A stretch of 64,000 bases of DNA, from contig NC_018475.1 of the NCBI RefSeq assembly GCF_000277815.2, forward strand, positions 62,001 to 126,000. The letters are read 5' to 3'. The position numbers were made by a program, and so were the translations under genes. This document shows positions 41,430 through 51,905 of this stretch, piece after piece (positions within the stretch are counted from its first letter, which is position 1; each line of letters opens with the position of its first letter). The notes beneath the pieces were generated by a model. That model saw only the letters and a program-made list of their open reading frames with translations. It was not told the origin of the DNA and searched no databases. Source of the stretch: Encephalitozoon hellem ATCC 50504. Lineage: Eukaryota > Microsporidia > Unikaryonidae.

Positions 41430-42911
41430 ATGACGTACAGGGGGCACAGCGGAGATAGAAGAGGATTTCGAGGGCCTTCTAGGTCTGACAGGGGCAGTAG
41501 GTATCCCTCGAGGACGAGGCGGGAGCCACAGCGATACGAGCCGATGCCAGAGCTTCCTTCTGTTGAGTTCCAGAAGAACTTCTACAAGGAGGCGGAATCC
41601 ATAAGCAAGATGAGTCCTTCCGAGGTTGCTTCGTTTAGAAAGGCGAATGAGATGGTTGTCAAGGGAACGGATGTCCCTCATCCGATTCAGAAGTTTGAGG
41701 ATGCTGGGTTTCCAAGCAGGGTTGTTGAGGATCTTGCTGCAAAGGGGTTTGAAGGGCCCACGCCCATTCAAGCACAAGGATGGCCTATGGCACTGAGCGG
41801 AAGGGACATGGTTGGGATTGCACAGACAGGGTCTGGGAAGACTTTGAGTTTCATTTTGCCTGCATTGGTCCATGCGAAGGATCAGCAGCCTCTTAGGAGG
41901 GGAGATGGGCCGATTGTACTTGTGCTTGCGCCGACCAGAGAGCTTGTGATGCAGATCAAGAAAGTTGCAGATGAGTTCTGTGGGATGTTTAATCTAAGAA
42001 GCACTGCTGTGTATGGCGGGGCCTCATCACAGCCGCAGATAAGAGCATTGCATGAAGGGGCGGAGGTTGTTATTGCAACGCCTGGCAGGCTGATTGATTT
42101 GCACGATCAAGGGCATGCACCTCTTGGACGGGTAACTTTTCTTGTACTTGATGAGGCTGACAGGATGCTTGACATGGGGTTTGAGCCCCAGCTCCGGAAG
42201 ATTATTCCGAAAACAAACGGAAGCAGGCAAACGCTGATGTGGAGTGCAACATGGCCGAGAGAGGTGCGGGGGTTGGCTGAGAGCTACATGAGCGACTACA
42301 TCCAGGTGGTTATTGGGAATGAGGAGCTCAAGACGAACAGCAAGATCAAGCAAGTGATCGAGGTGTGCAGTGGACGCGAGAAGGAGGATAAGCTTCTTGG
42401 GGTGCTTGATAAGTTCAAGGGAGACAAGGTCATTGTGTTTTGCAACATGAAGAGGACTTGTGACGATCTAGAGTATGTGCTTAACAGGTCTGGATATGGT
42501 GCAGCGGCATTGCATGGAGACAAGTCGCAAAACATCAGGGACAAGGTGCTTGATGACTTCCGAAGTGGAAGAAGGCCGATTTTGATAGCCACGGAAGTTG
42601 CAGGAAGAGGGCTTGATGTGAACGATATCAAGCTTGTGATCAACTTTGATTTTCCAGGGACCTGTGAGGACTATGTCCATAGGATTGGAAGAACTGCAAG
42701 GGGTAATACAAAGGAAGGCATATCGCATACATTCTTCACGATCAATGACAAGGGAAATGCACGGGAACTGATAAGGATGCTCCGAGAAGCCAAACAAGTG
42801 GTCCCTTCTGATCTTGAGGACATGGTACGACCGTCGAATGATAGATATGGATCCAGGGGCTCCAGATACGACTACAGAGGAAGAACCGGCAGATTCTCCT
42901 ACAGAGGATGA
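41430..42911 (+). CDS. DBP2: DEAD-box RNA helicase Dbp2/DDX5
   Basis: A 493-residue DEAD-box helicase of the Dbp2/DDX5 branch acting in mRNP assembly, rRNA processing and decay. Motifs in order: Q-motif (GFEGPTPIQAQGWP), AQTGSGKT, PTRELVMQI, TPGRLIDL, LDEADRML, SATWPREV, IVFCNM, TEVAGRGLD, HRIGRTAR. N- and C-termini are RG/RGS-rich RNA-binding tails. The TWPREV version of motif III is the Dbp2/DDX5 type. Confidence 0.96.
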   Translation: MTYRGHSGDRRGFRGPSRSDRGSRYPSRTRREPQRYEPMPELPSVEFQKNFYKEAESISKMSPSEVASFRKANEMVVKGTDVPHPIQKFEDAGFPSRVVEDLAAKGFEGPTPIQAQGWPMALSGRDMVGIAQTGSGKTLSFILPALVHAKDQQPLRRGDGPIVLVLAPTRELVMQIKKVADEFCGMFNLRSTAVYGGASSQPQIRALHEGAEVVIATPGRLIDLHDQGHAPLGRVTFLVLDEADRMLDMGFEPQLRKIIPKTNGSRQTLMWSATWPREVRGLAESYMSDYIQVVIGNEELKTNSKIKQVIEVCSGREKEDKLLGVLDKFKGDKVIVFCNMKRTCDDLEYVLNRSGYGAAALHGDKSQNIRDKVLDDFRSGRRPILIATEVAGRGLDVNDIKLVINFDFPGTCEDYVHRIGRTARGNTKEGISHTFFTINDKGNARELIRMLREAKQVVPSDLEDMVRPSNDRYGSRGSRYDYRGRTGRFSYRG

Positions 42912-43046
42912 TCTCTTTGGCCGGGGTCTAAAAACAAAAGATATCGAATGAACTGGGAATTCTTTTAAGCCTCGGGTGCCTGCTTTGGTTTGAAGAAATA
43001 TCAGATAAAATTCATCAAATAAAATTTTGTTTAAATATCATTATGC

Positions 43047-44729
43047 TTAGCTTGCAAGATCCTTGACCATGTACGGGCCTTCAAGGACATATCCAAACCT
43101 GGCATAGTAGTTTCTGGTTCCAACGCCAGAAATGATGGCTATCTTTTTTGATTTGTGCTCGTCCCTTGCAATCCTCTCGGCCTCGGCTATGAGAAGTGTT
43201 CCATATCCTTGATGCTGGTACTTTTTCCCATCGCTCTTACTTATGGCAACAGCACTCCCATACACATGGAGCTCTCTTATTATCGATGCATTTCCATTCA
43301 CCACTGCAGGATGATACACACCCTCCTGAAGCTTGGCTCCATCTCCTTCCGGTACACAGCCCACGTCCTTCAGCTCCCTTCGAAATGTATCCACACTACA
43401 CTTGCGTAGCCTCAGAAGCCCTATCAAGATATCCTGCTTCACATCCTCATAGCTAAGAAACGTCTCCCAGCCCTTGTTTGCCACGTAATCTCTCCTCACA
43501 AGCTCAACCTCCTCAGGCAAAATACTCTCGTGGATGTTCTTGATCCCAACCTCTCTGGTCCTTACATCCCTACACCTTGTCTTATAGTCTTTCATCCTGG
43601 CCAATGCAAGCTCCCTTATATTGCCATGCTCCACTCCAGAGCTCACAAGCGTCATTGGAATGTCTCTCTGCACCCTGTACACCCTCATCCATGGCGGCAC
43701 AAACGAAAGGATCCTTGCAAGTATGTCAATAAGCTCGTCGGGAGAGTAGTTCTTGTATTTGTTGTTCTTCCACAGCTCAAATAGGCCCGTTCCCTTGATC
43801 ACGAGAGTAGGATATATCTTCAACCCATCGCTTCTAAATGCAGGGTTGTCGAAGTATTCCCGGAACTGTGCAATATCCCTCTTCATGGGGACATTCGGGA
43901 GGTTGGGCATCATGTGTGCAACTATCTTGAATCCAGCATCTTTGGACAGCCCAAAAGACTCGCACACACTGCTTACGGTGTGTCCTCTGTTGGTGTCCAT
44001 GGCAACGTCTTCATACACACTCTGAACTCCTATCTCAATTCTTGTGCATCCGTATCCTAGCATCTTACTTAGGTGCGGGCGGACGCAGAAGTCTGGTCTT
44101 GTCTCTATTGTTATTCCAACACACTTCAGCCGTCCTTCTGCTCCAACCCTTATTGCCTCCTCGACACTCGAGGAAGTGTGCCCACTAAGAGCATCGTGTA
44201 GCTTCAGAATAAAGTTGTCTCTGTACGACTCGGGCAAAGACATAAACGTTCCTCCCATTATTATGTACTCAACCTTGTCTACACTGTGCCCAAGCCCTTT
44301 GAGCTGCTTCAGCCTCTCCCTTGCCTGGTCAAATGGATCGTACCTACTTCTTATGGCCCTCATGCTTGTCGGCTCATACCCCGTATACGACTGGGTGGAA
44401 TACTCAAACTCAGAGTCAGGACCACCAGGACAGTATACACATATGTTTCCAGTCAATGCTATGTGTGGGCATCTATGGGGCTTGCACATTACTGCAACAA
44501 CAGCAACTCCCGATGCAGTTCTGACAGGCTTCACTCGGAGCTGCTCGATGAGATGGCCGTACTCGGGAGGAATGAACGAGATTATGTCAACCACACGCGG
44601 CGTGCTCACAAGCCTGTATTTCTTGCACACTCTGGACTTGATTCCATTCACGTCTATCTTCTTCTCCTGCTTGTAGAGCTTGATTATCTCGTTTGAGATC
44701 TCGTTGCATGCCTTGAGGAAGTCAGACAT
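43047..44729 (-). CDS. ELP3: Elongator subunit Elp3 (tRNA wobble-uridine modification)
   Basis: A 560-residue radical-SAM plus acetyltransferase protein. The Fe-S Cys are in [17 protein letters not shown], with [10 protein letters not shown] and [13 protein letters not shown] following. The HAT-type domain near the C-terminus contains [19 protein letters not shown]. Elp3 puts the carboxymethyl-type group on U34 of tRNAs. Its length and motif order are complete. The ATG follows actccccaaga. Cytosolic Fe-S assembly (Cfd1-like gene here) would be needed. Confidence 0.96.
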   Translation of the reverse strand: MSDFLKACNEISNEIIKLYKQEKKIDVNGIKSRVCKKYRLVSTPRVVDIISFIPPEYGHLIEQLRVKPVRTASGVAVVAVMCKPHRCPHIALTGNICVYCPGGPDSEFEYSTQSYTGYEPTSMRAIRSRYDPFDQARERLKQLKGLGHSVDKVEYIIMGGTFMSLPESYRDNFILKLHDALSGHTSSSVEEAIRVGAEGRLKCVGITIETRPDFCVRPHLSKMLGYGCTRIEIGVQSVYEDVAMDTNRGHTVSSVCESFGLSKDAGFKIVAHMMPNLPNVPMKRDIAQFREYFDNPAFRSDGLKIYPTLVIKGTGLFELWKNNKYKNYSPDELIDILARILSFVPPWMRVYRVQRDIPMTLVSSGVEHGNIRELALARMKDYKTRCRDVRTREVGIKNIHESILPEEVELVRRDYVANKGWETFLSYEDVKQDILIGLLRLRKCSVDTFRRELKDVGCVPEGDGAKLQEGVYHPAVVNGNASIIRELHVYGSAVAISKSDGKKYQHQGYGTLLIAEAERIARDEHKSKKIAIISGVGTRNYYARFGYVLEGPYMVKDLAS

Positions 44730-44861
44730 TCTTGGGGAGTCTGGAGGTAGGAATTAATTCTCCAGGAAGAAGAGTAGAGTTGAGGTGATACTGCATGCCA
44801 AACAACAGTGGGGAAAGGGAGCGGTCTCTAGATATTTTGTGTTTGATTTTGAGCCCTAAAG

Positions 44862-47321
44862 ATGCAGGCCTCTCTATACCTAAACACATCAACACAGATG
44901 AGAAAGGACGAGATCATGCAGAAGCTTAGGTCGAGTAGCGAGAAGGACAAGATTGAAGGGATGAAGCAGATGATAGCACAGATGAGTCAGGGAGAAGACT
45001 TCAGTGCCCTTACGCATAAGATAACGAAGGAGACATTAGTGGTGAAGAGCAACGAGCTCAAAAGACTGTTCTACTACTACCTGGAGTTGCTTCCGAAGTC
45101 CAGAGGAACCCAGTCGTTTGAGGAGATGCTTCTTCTGTCGAATCAGGTCCGGAAGGATCTTGAGCATCCGAATGAGTATGTTAGGGGGTTTGCGATGAGG
45201 TTTGTAAGTACACTGGATGATCAAGAGCTTGTCGGGAACTTCTATAAGCTGGTCAAAGACAACTTCAACCACCCGAACTCGTATGTCCGAAGAAATGCAT
45301 ACTTCTGCCTAGGAGAGGTCTTTTTGAAGATGGATACTTACAGGGAGGTTCCTGACCTCCTGTACCATGCACTGCTTAGGGACATGGATCCTAACTGCCT
45401 GCGAGAGGCCTTTGTTTCCCTGCATTTGGTAGATCCGGGCCTGGCGCTGAAGTATGCTGGAGAGGTGGATCTGTCGATACCGAGCGAGCTATCGACAGCC
45501 ATTATAGAGAAGATTGACGACGAGCGTCTCCTGGAGAGGTTTCTCTTCTCGGGAGACAGCCTGACTGCATTTGAGGCAGGGATATCGATCCATAAAACCA
45601 GCAATGATCAGCAACTACTGAAAAGGGCTACGGACACCATATTGAGGTGCCTCGAGGATCTTCCTGGATACAGGGAATATGCGATCGATGTGTTTCTTCT
45701 TTCTGCATACAGCTTCTCTGGGTATGCAATGAGCTTCATATCAATGGTGGATCCATATGATCTGGGCTTCTGCTCCAAGTGCCTAGACTTTGGGTTCAAG
45801 ATCTCCGAAACCCACGAGTTCCTACAGATTTCTGACTTTCTGGGGTCTAAGTTCATAGAGACGCACGATGCATCTGTCCAGAACCAGAGTTTCAGGGTTC
45901 TTCTTTTGGAGAAAATGGCTTACTTTGCAGATGTGTACTCTTCATATAGCAGGGAAGTGGTTTCTGAGGCGCTTGAGGGAATTGCATCAGAAAACCCGGA
46001 AATGAGTTATGGCTCGCTAACATTTCTTTCTTCTTGCCTCGAGGTTATGAGGAAAGGCTTTGAGCCTGGGAGGGAAGATGCAACCGGATATTTAGAGTAC
46101 TTGGAGAGGTTGACAGGCAAGATAAACGAGGTGAAGTATGGAAAGATACTGCGGTGCTGCTTTGGGCTTCTTAGGAAGCATGTGACAAAGGACGTCTTCG
46201 CGAAGGTTGTCGGGATACTAGACTCCTCGTTTGAACTTTCAGACAAGCCTTTATACTTGAGAAGCACACAGACATTTCTAGGTGCATTTATATGTATCGA
46301 ACTTTCTGAGATGTGTAGGAATCTAGGGGGGGACTCCAAAGACAGGGTTATTGGCATTATGCTAAAGTTCATTGAGCATGGAAAGGAAAGCAAGACCATG
46401 GATGGGAGCTCGCACTCTACCATTGTATCATGCATTAGATCACTGATATCTTCGTCTGAGAGGATAGAGGTTTCGTCTGACAGTTATAAGCGGTGTAGAG
46501 AAGATGTCTTTGATCCGATCGTACTTCCTGGGACTCGGGTTTGCGATGAGGGGAATCTAAACAAGCTTCACGAGTTCCTAGCTGGAGATGAAAGTGGAGA
46601 GGCTGAGATGAAGAACATAACACAGCTTACGGGCCTGTCTGATCCCATCTATGTGGAGGCCACGACGAGCTACACCCGATACGAGGTTGTGTTAGACATG
46701 CTACTTATCAACCAGACATCGTCCTATCTGCAGAACATCCTGCTTGATTTTGTGACGAGCCAGGGATTCAGCGCCACGTTCGTTAACACTCCATTTTCGT
46801 TGTCCAGCAGATCTGTGATAACAAAGCGGTTTGCGTTCAGGATCATAGATGGGTCCAATGGGTTTATAAGTGGGTCGATAACGTTCAGGTACCCAGACGA
46901 GAGTGGGGAGTATGCAAACACTGCATATACAATCAATTTGTCTGAGGTGAAGACATCTATTTCCAAGTTCCTTGAGCCGAAGAAAATTGATTCTGACAGG
47001 TTCAGAGAGATGTGGAAGGAGCTTGAGTGGGAAAACACATACACCCTCAAGTTTGTTACGCGGAGGGCGTTGGAGGAGATATTTGGAGAAGTGAGCAAGG
47101 CTCTCAGCGGAGAGATGTTAGACGTTGAATGCGACGAAAGCTATGCAGTTGGGAACATAGCATGTTCTACATTGCAAAATGTATGTGTACTAATCAATGT
47201 GTGCCTAAGGAGGGGAGAGTATGTCCACTTTGAGTCACGGATCCGCAGCAGGAAGGAGGGGATAGTGAAGTCTGTTAGCGCTGTGGTTGGGGATGTGCTA
47301 AAGTCGCTTAAGAATAAATGA
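44862..47321 (+). CDS. SEC26: coatomer subunit beta (COPI)
   Basis: An 819-residue beta-COP. N-terminal HEAT repeats hold LEHPNEYVRGFAMRFVSTL and HPNSYVRRNAYFCLGEVF, matching the family L.HPNEYVRG and HSYVRRNA patterns. The C-terminal appendage holds LTGLSDPIYVEATTSYTRYEVVLDMLLINQT in parts, and WKELEWEN. It is shorter than yeast Sec26 (about 970). Start follows ttgagccctaaag. With zeta and beta-prime it gives three coatomer subunits in the window. Confidence 0.92.
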   Translation: MQASLYLNTSTQMRKDEIMQKLRSSSEKDKIEGMKQMIAQMSQGEDFSALTHKITKETLVVKSNELKRLFYYYLELLPKSRGTQSFEEMLLLSNQVRKDLEHPNEYVRGFAMRFVSTLDDQELVGNFYKLVKDNFNHPNSYVRRNAYFCLGEVFLKMDTYREVPDLLYHALLRDMDPNCLREAFVSLHLVDPGLALKYAGEVDLSIPSELSTAIIEKIDDERLLERFLFSGDSLTAFEAGISIHKTSNDQQLLKRATDTILRCLEDLPGYREYAIDVFLLSAYSFSGYAMSFISMVDPYDLGFCSKCLDFGFKISETHEFLQISDFLGSKFIETHDASVQNQSFRVLLLEKMAYFADVYSSYSREVVSEALEGIASENPEMSYGSLTFLSSCLEVMRKGFEPGREDATGYLEYLERLTGKINEVKYGKILRCCFGLLRKHVTKDVFAKVVGILDSSFELSDKPLYLRSTQTFLGAFICIELSEMCRNLGGDSKDRVIGIMLKFIEHGKESKTMDGSSHSTIVSCIRSLISSSERIEVSSDSYKRCREDVFDPIVLPGTRVCDEGNLNKLHEFLAGDESGEAEMKNITQLTGLSDPIYVEATTSYTRYEVVLDMLLINQTSSYLQNILLDFVTSQGFSATFVNTPFSLSSRSVITKRFAFRIIDGSNGFISGSITFRYPDESGEYANTAYTINLSEVKTSISKFLEPKKIDSDRFREMWKELEWENTYTLKFVTRRALEEIFGEVSKALSGEMLDVECDESYAVGNIACSTLQNVCVLINVCLRRGEYVHFESRIRSRKEGIVKSVSAVVGDVLKSLKNK

Positions 47322-47360
47322 TGGGCTGGTATTGATGGTTTGTGTGAGTGGATTTCTTTG

Positions 47361-47380
47361 AAAATTTTTGATCCCTGAAA
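47361..47380 (+). promoter_or_regulatory. AAATTT/CCC promoter of RACK1
   Basis: AAAATTTTTGATCCCTGAAA directly precedes ATG at 47381. Confidence 0.65.
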
Positions 47381-48385
47381 ATGTCATCGGCTGAGCTAGA
47401 GGTTTTGGAATGTCTGAACGGGCACAAGGACGAGGTCAAGGGGCTGAGGGTTGTGCGGGTATCTGGAAAGGAGATTCTGTATTCTTCTTCGAAGGACAAG
47501 AAGGTTTTCAGCTGGGACTTGAACAGCAAGATTGAATCTGAGTTTGGTAAGATATTGAAGCTGTATGAAGGGGGGCACACGAAAAGAATTAACGGGCTTG
47601 ATGTGTCGAAGGACGGAAGCATGATGGTGACAGTTGGGTCTGACGGGATAGGAAGGATGTGGGACACCGAGATTAAGAAGTCGAGGCCACTCGAGGGGCA
47701 CAGCAGAGATGTATTGTGTGTGAGCATCAACAGCAACGACACGAAGATAGTCACTGGGTCTGTGGATAGGACGATGAATCTCTACAACACGAGGGGAGAG
47801 CTTATTATAAAGATAGGGAAGGATACGGAGAAGATGCACCGGGGATGGATCAATTGTGTTTCGTTCCATCCCATTGAGGAGAACATTCTTGCAAGTGGAT
47901 CTGCAGACGGTACTGTGAAGATCTGGGACCTCGACAGCCAGGAGCACATGCAGACGTACCTAGGAGGGGTGTATGTTGATTATGAGAAAGCAAGGGAGAA
48001 GAAGACCTCGCCTGCTGACTATGATGAGTCAAAGAGTGTGACTGCGATGGCCTTTTCGAAGGATGGGTCTATCCTAACATACGGAGAGAAGAGTGGGAAG
48101 GTGTATCTTGTGAAGCTTGACACCAAGGAGTGTATCCAGAGTCTTGATGCAATTACGCCTGTCAGGTCGATTGCGGTTGGAGAAACCGAGCCTGTGATTG
48201 CAATAGGGACTGATGAGTCTGTGATTATCTGGGAGACGATCAGCTCGAGGATTATTGCAAGCTACAACCTCAAGGAGATTGGAAATGGGGTGCGATGTCT
48301 ATCTCTGGCGTTTTCTGGAAACACGCTCTACTGCGGGCTGTCGACCGGATCCATTGTTCCGCTGGAGCTTAGAAAATCGGATTAA
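47381..48385 (+). CDS. RACK1: RACK1/Asc1 ribosome-bound WD40 protein
   Basis: A 334-residue propeller, the small-subunit head protein RACK1. L-NGHKDEV, GHTKRINGL, GHSRDVLCVS and HRGWINCVSFHP are blade starts; SADGTVKIWDL is a typical end. The RACK1 pattern of H-x-GWV.cv.F.P in blade 4 is present. The ribosomal AAATTT-type promoter also supports RACK1 over other propellers. Blades 5 and 6 have an extra KAREKKTSPADYDESK loop. Confidence 0.88.
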   Translation: MSSAELEVLECLNGHKDEVKGLRVVRVSGKEILYSSSKDKKVFSWDLNSKIESEFGKILKLYEGGHTKRINGLDVSKDGSMMVTVGSDGIGRMWDTEIKKSRPLEGHSRDVLCVSINSNDTKIVTGSVDRTMNLYNTRGELIIKIGKDTEKMHRGWINCVSFHPIEENILASGSADGTVKIWDLDSQEHMQTYLGGVYVDYEKAREKKTSPADYDESKSVTAMAFSKDGSILTYGEKSGKVYLVKLDTKECIQSLDAITPVRSIAVGETEPVIAIGTDESVIIWETISSRIIASYNLKEIGNGVRCLSLAFSGNTLYCGLSTGSIVPLELRKSD

Positions 48386-48425
48386 ACTGGTTCTTTGATT
48401 TCTTTTATTATGTATCTCCCTGGGG

Positions 48426-50282
48426 ATGAGGATTGAGCTATACGAGGGTCAAAAGCAGTTCATTAGGGATGCGAGAAGGGTCGTTGAGGACGGTGGTGTT
48501 GGAATATTCTCGAGCCCCACTGGGACGGGGAAGACTATGTCTTTGCTCAATGCAGTGATGGACTACATTGGCGGTGACGGGGCTGAACCGGGCTCTAGAA
48601 GCAAGGCGTTAGAGCAAACCCTCTTCCAAGGAAGTGCAGGGACAGTGTTTTATTGTACAAGGACACATACCCAATTGTCTCAGGCAGTGAATGAGCTTAA
48701 AAGACTGGGTGTAAGATGTAATGCCGTTATCCTGGGGTCGAGGAGGGTTTATTGCCTGAACGAAAAGGTTCTCCAACACAAGAATTCTGATGCCATGAAT
48801 GAAGGATGCAGACAGATTGTCAGAGAAGGCCTGTGTGCATTCTATGACGGAAGTGACCTGTTTGATGGACATGGAATCTTAGATGTAGAAGACTTTGGAC
48901 TTATAGGAAGAGAGCAGAAGCTCTGTCCTTACTATGCATCCAAAAGATATTCTCACAGGTGTGATATTGTGTTTCTTCCCTATCAACTGCTGTTTACGAG
49001 GGAGGGAAGGAAGAGTGCAGATATCGATGTCCGAGGAAGCATTGTCATTGTGGATGAGGCACACAACATTTGTGACTCTGTGATTCAAATGAACACGTCT
49101 TCCGTGCTGTTTGTGACAATAAGTAGGTATGTCAAGGCCATGGAGTTGTACAGAGAAAGATACAGCAAGAGGGCTAAAGGGGATGGGAAGCTTGAGAGAG
49201 TCATGGAGGTACTTCGAAGAATTGAGGGTTTCGGGGCCTTGCACTGCAGGAGTGTGGGTGAAGAGGAACGCGTAGTGGGTGTTTCTGAGTTCTTGCTTAA
49301 GACAGGAATCGAAGACTTCAACATGCTTGAGATTGAGGACTACATAGCCTCCAGCGGGATTTCCAGGAAGCTGGAGGGGCTTGGAAGGGATTTGAATCTG
49401 CAGCTTCCAGAAATATCCAAGTTCCTAAGTCTTCTGACAATGAGCGACAGGAGTGGGAGGATCTTCTACACTTCGAGAAGAATCAAGTTCACGCCTCTGG
49501 ATGCATCGATGTATTTTGAAGATGTGCTTGAATGTAGATCGCTACTTCTTGCTGGAGGAACAATGGAGCCTGTTGATCAGCTGGCCTCTGTTCTGGCAAG
49601 AAGGAATCCCATGTACTTTTCGTACAAAAGCGTCTGTAATGATTTCTTACCGATTGTGGTGCCATCTGGGCCATCTGGAAGAGAAGTAGTGGTGAATTAT
49701 GAGACAAGAGAAAGTTTGGAGTCTGTTAAGGACGTTGCTTCGTCGATACTGAACTTCTCAAATGCTGTCAGAGATGGGGGAATGGTATGTTTTCTTCCTT
49801 CCAAAGCTTATCTTAAGATACTTAGAGAAGCATGTGGAGACAGGATAGGGAGAAAGAGGGTTCTGTATGAGGATCTTACCGACTTCCAGGAATATGCATC
49901 GGAGGTTAAGAAGGGTGCCTGCATTCTCTTTGCAGTGATGGGAGGAAAGCTCAGCGAAGGAATAAACTTCAGTGACAACCTGTGCAGACTGCTGATGGTT
50001 GTGGGTGTTCCCTATCCCAACCAGGACCTGGAGCTTAAGGAAAGGATTGGGTTCAATGGGAATGGATACACTACAATGCTGGCAATGAGAGTTGTGAATC
50101 AAACCTTGGGAAGAGCACTGAGACATAAGAATGACTATGCTGTACTGGTGCTACTAGACAAGAGATACATCCAGCTCTCAAAGCTCATTAGCTCGTGGGT
50201 AAGAGAAAAGGCTATCTGCTGTGGCTTCGGAGACGGCCTTCTTAGAGCAAGTAGATTTCTGAATAAAGATAGATGCCTCTAA
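48426..50282 (+). CDS. CHL1: Chl1/DDX11 Fe-S DNA helicase
   Basis: A 618-residue XPD-family helicase. Walker A is SSPTGTGKTMSLL after YEGQKQFI. The four Fe-S cysteines appear in VYCLNEKV, EGCRQIV, GLCAFYD and KLCPYYA. Motif II is VDEAHNICD; GKLSEGINFSD and QTLGRALRHKNDY are motifs V and VI. The IGIF-type SSPTGTGK start and overall order fit Chl1 (cohesion) best; Rad3/XPD is larger and its motif VI differs. Start follows atctccctgggg. Confidence 0.88.
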   Translation: MRIELYEGQKQFIRDARRVVEDGGVGIFSSPTGTGKTMSLLNAVMDYIGGDGAEPGSRSKALEQTLFQGSAGTVFYCTRTHTQLSQAVNELKRLGVRCNAVILGSRRVYCLNEKVLQHKNSDAMNEGCRQIVREGLCAFYDGSDLFDGHGILDVEDFGLIGREQKLCPYYASKRYSHRCDIVFLPYQLLFTREGRKSADIDVRGSIVIVDEAHNICDSVIQMNTSSVLFVTISRYVKAMELYRERYSKRAKGDGKLERVMEVLRRIEGFGALHCRSVGEEERVVGVSEFLLKTGIEDFNMLEIEDYIASSGISRKLEGLGRDLNLQLPEISKFLSLLTMSDRSGRIFYTSRRIKFTPLDASMYFEDVLECRSLLLAGGTMEPVDQLASVLARRNPMYFSYKSVCNDFLPIVVPSGPSGREVVVNYETRESLESVKDVASSILNFSNAVRDGGMVCFLPSKAYLKILREACGDRIGRKRVLYEDLTDFQEYASEVKKGACILFAVMGGKLSEGINFSDNLCRLLMVVGVPYPNQDLELKERIGFNGNGYTTMLAMRVVNQTLGRALRHKNDYAVLVLLDKRYIQLSKLISSWVREKAICCGFGDGLLRASRFLNKDRCL

Positions 50283-50301
50283 GTACTTTATTTGAGTAGG
50301 C

Positions 50302-50835
50302 CTATTCGAAGAATCCATCCATCTTCTTGACGAGCTTCATTGTGATTCTAGGCCCGATTTCGTTGAATCCAACTCTTATGTCTTCCTCTTCCTTTGTAAC
50401 AATGGCATAATGCCTTACATGGATAAGATCTCCATCGAAGTAGAAGTGTAGGTTTCTCTTGAATGTCTCTGGCTGGGAAGATAGAGACATGAATAACCCC
50501 TTGGTGTCACTTTCCCCAGTGAATGTGATACACGGATCGTCCCTGTAATACTCGCTGCCAACCATAACGAACTTTGGATTGTAATCAACTATATTGAACA
50601 CATATGTAGGGCCTTTTGGTCTGACTCCAATCTTGATGTCTCTTGCATCCACTAGGATAAAATGGGACAGCTCAAGTGTGTCGGCAACATCCAAGTATGA
50701 CTTTACAGTTGTGTTCTTGTCTCTAAGCTTCGCAGTGACATTGGGCTCTAGCATCCTGCGTATGTGCATGCACATCTGCTTAGATCTCCTTGTGGGCTTC
50801 TTCACCGTTATCACCAACTTGTTTAGGAATCCCAT
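50302..50835 (-). CDS. SSF1: Ssf1/Peter Pan Brix-domain ribosome biogenesis factor
   Basis: A 177-residue Brix protein for 27S pre-rRNA processing. RRMLEPNVTAKLRDK corresponds to the Ssf1/PPAN M.P.TA..LKE start, RPKGPTYVFNIVDY to the RGPT.TF.V.DY element, and FNEIGPRITMKLVKK to the late RLQEIGPRMTLQLIK motif. It lacks the basic C-terminal tail of yeast Ssf1 (about 450 residues). The ATG follows gacccctag. Confidence 0.86.
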   Translation of the reverse strand: MGFLNKLVITVKKPTRRSKQMCMHIRRMLEPNVTAKLRDKNTTVKSYLDVADTLELSHFILVDARDIKIGVRPKGPTYVFNIVDYNPKFVMVGSEYYRDDPCITFTGESDTKGLFMSLSSQPETFKRNLHFYFDGDLIHVRHYAIVTKEEEDIRVGFNEIGPRITMKLVKKMDGFFE

Positions 50836-50876
50836 CTAGGGGTCTCTGAAACACAGACTTTGTTTGCAGACAAGGA

Positions 50877-51821
50877 TCAGATGTCTGGGATCGCAGAGAC
50901 ATCAACCATGCTGTCCTCGTCCCGATGCTCAAGGTTGAGGAACCCAGTTACAACATGCTTCTTAATGCTTTCTATTTTTTGGATGGACTCGCAGATGCCG
51001 TTCTCCGGGGTGACCAAGAACTTAACCGAGTGGTAATATAGTGCTACGAGAAGGGCTGTTTCTACGAGCGAGTTTACTGGGAGGCCTTGGACACGGCCTC
51101 CGGAAAAAAGCATCTCTACCATCCTGACAGCCCCCGAAGTGCCTTCAAGGCACAGATATCCTATAATGCCAATGATCTTAAGCTTGATCTTGCCAAGAAC
51201 ATCCTCTATCTCGAACTTTGTGATGACCTGTGTGTATGAGAGGACATCATGCATTTTACACACCTTTAGTAGGAGTAGGGAGTACAGCGACAGTAGCAGA
51301 ATGGTTTCTGCGATGTTCAGGACCTCGACTATGTAGGATCCAAAGTCATATCCGCTCGAAATATGGAAGACCAGCGGATACAGAAAGCTTCCAAGCAGTG
51401 AGTAGCATCTAACAAATGCAATGGAGGTATTTTCGTCAATCCCCAAGACTCTGAATCTTCTTGATGACACAAGAGGGATGATAAAGGAAGCAGCATAGAA
51501 CATAAAGCTCTTCTGGATGTTTCTGGCACAGAGCTCAAGCATCTTCAGAGAGCGGCCGCTTACACGGGTTCTCTTGAGGAATGGCAGCATGCTCCCTTCC
51601 AAACGGCTCTGTGCATAGAAGAAATAGTATATGGTTGTGGAAATTAGAACCAAGAGAAAGAACACCACCCCTTCTCTCCTTGTGGATTTGATCTTCTCCA
51701 TGTACCTTGTTCCGGCAGGCTCTGGCTTGCTGTTTGCCCTCAGCGCAATGAGATTCACAAGCGTAGCTCCAAGAATAAGCATGACTACAAGCAGCACAAA
51801 TGGTGAGATGTTGTTGCTCAT
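50877..51821 (-). CDS. multi-pass membrane protein of unknown function
   Basis: A 314-residue protein with about eight hydrophobic helices (at about 8-25, 50-68, 103-118, 138-155, 165-182, 215-230, 248-265) and a polar C-terminal tail (HRDEDSMVDVSAIPDI). The first helix may act as a signal anchor. Internal polar loops are short and Arg/Lys-rich. I see no known transporter or enzyme motif. It is divergent from the SDR gene. Confidence 0.7.
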   Translation of the reverse strand: MSNNISPFVLLVVMLILGATLVNLIALRANSKPEPAGTRYMEKIKSTRREGVVFFLLVLISTTIYYFFYAQSRLEGSMLPFLKRTRVSGRSLKMLELCARNIQKSFMFYAASFIIPLVSSRRFRVLGIDENTSIAFVRCYSLLGSFLYPLVFHISSGYDFGSYIVEVLNIAETILLLSLYSLLLLKVCKMHDVLSYTQVITKFEIEDVLGKIKLKIIGIIGYLCLEGTSGAVRMVEMLFSGGRVQGLPVNSLVETALLVALYYHSVKFLVTPENGICESIQKIESIKKHVVTGFLNLEHRDEDSMVDVSAIPDI

Positions 51822-51905
51822 TTTTGTTTATTTTACCAAGACGAAATCGTGAAACTGTAAATTATCCAGCAGGTTTATGAAACAAGCCAATGCAATGAAA
51901 ATGGA

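Noticed and set aside
45205..45210. GTAAGT in beta-COP
   Set aside because: Lies in a conserved HEAT repeat read through in frame; no acceptor follows.
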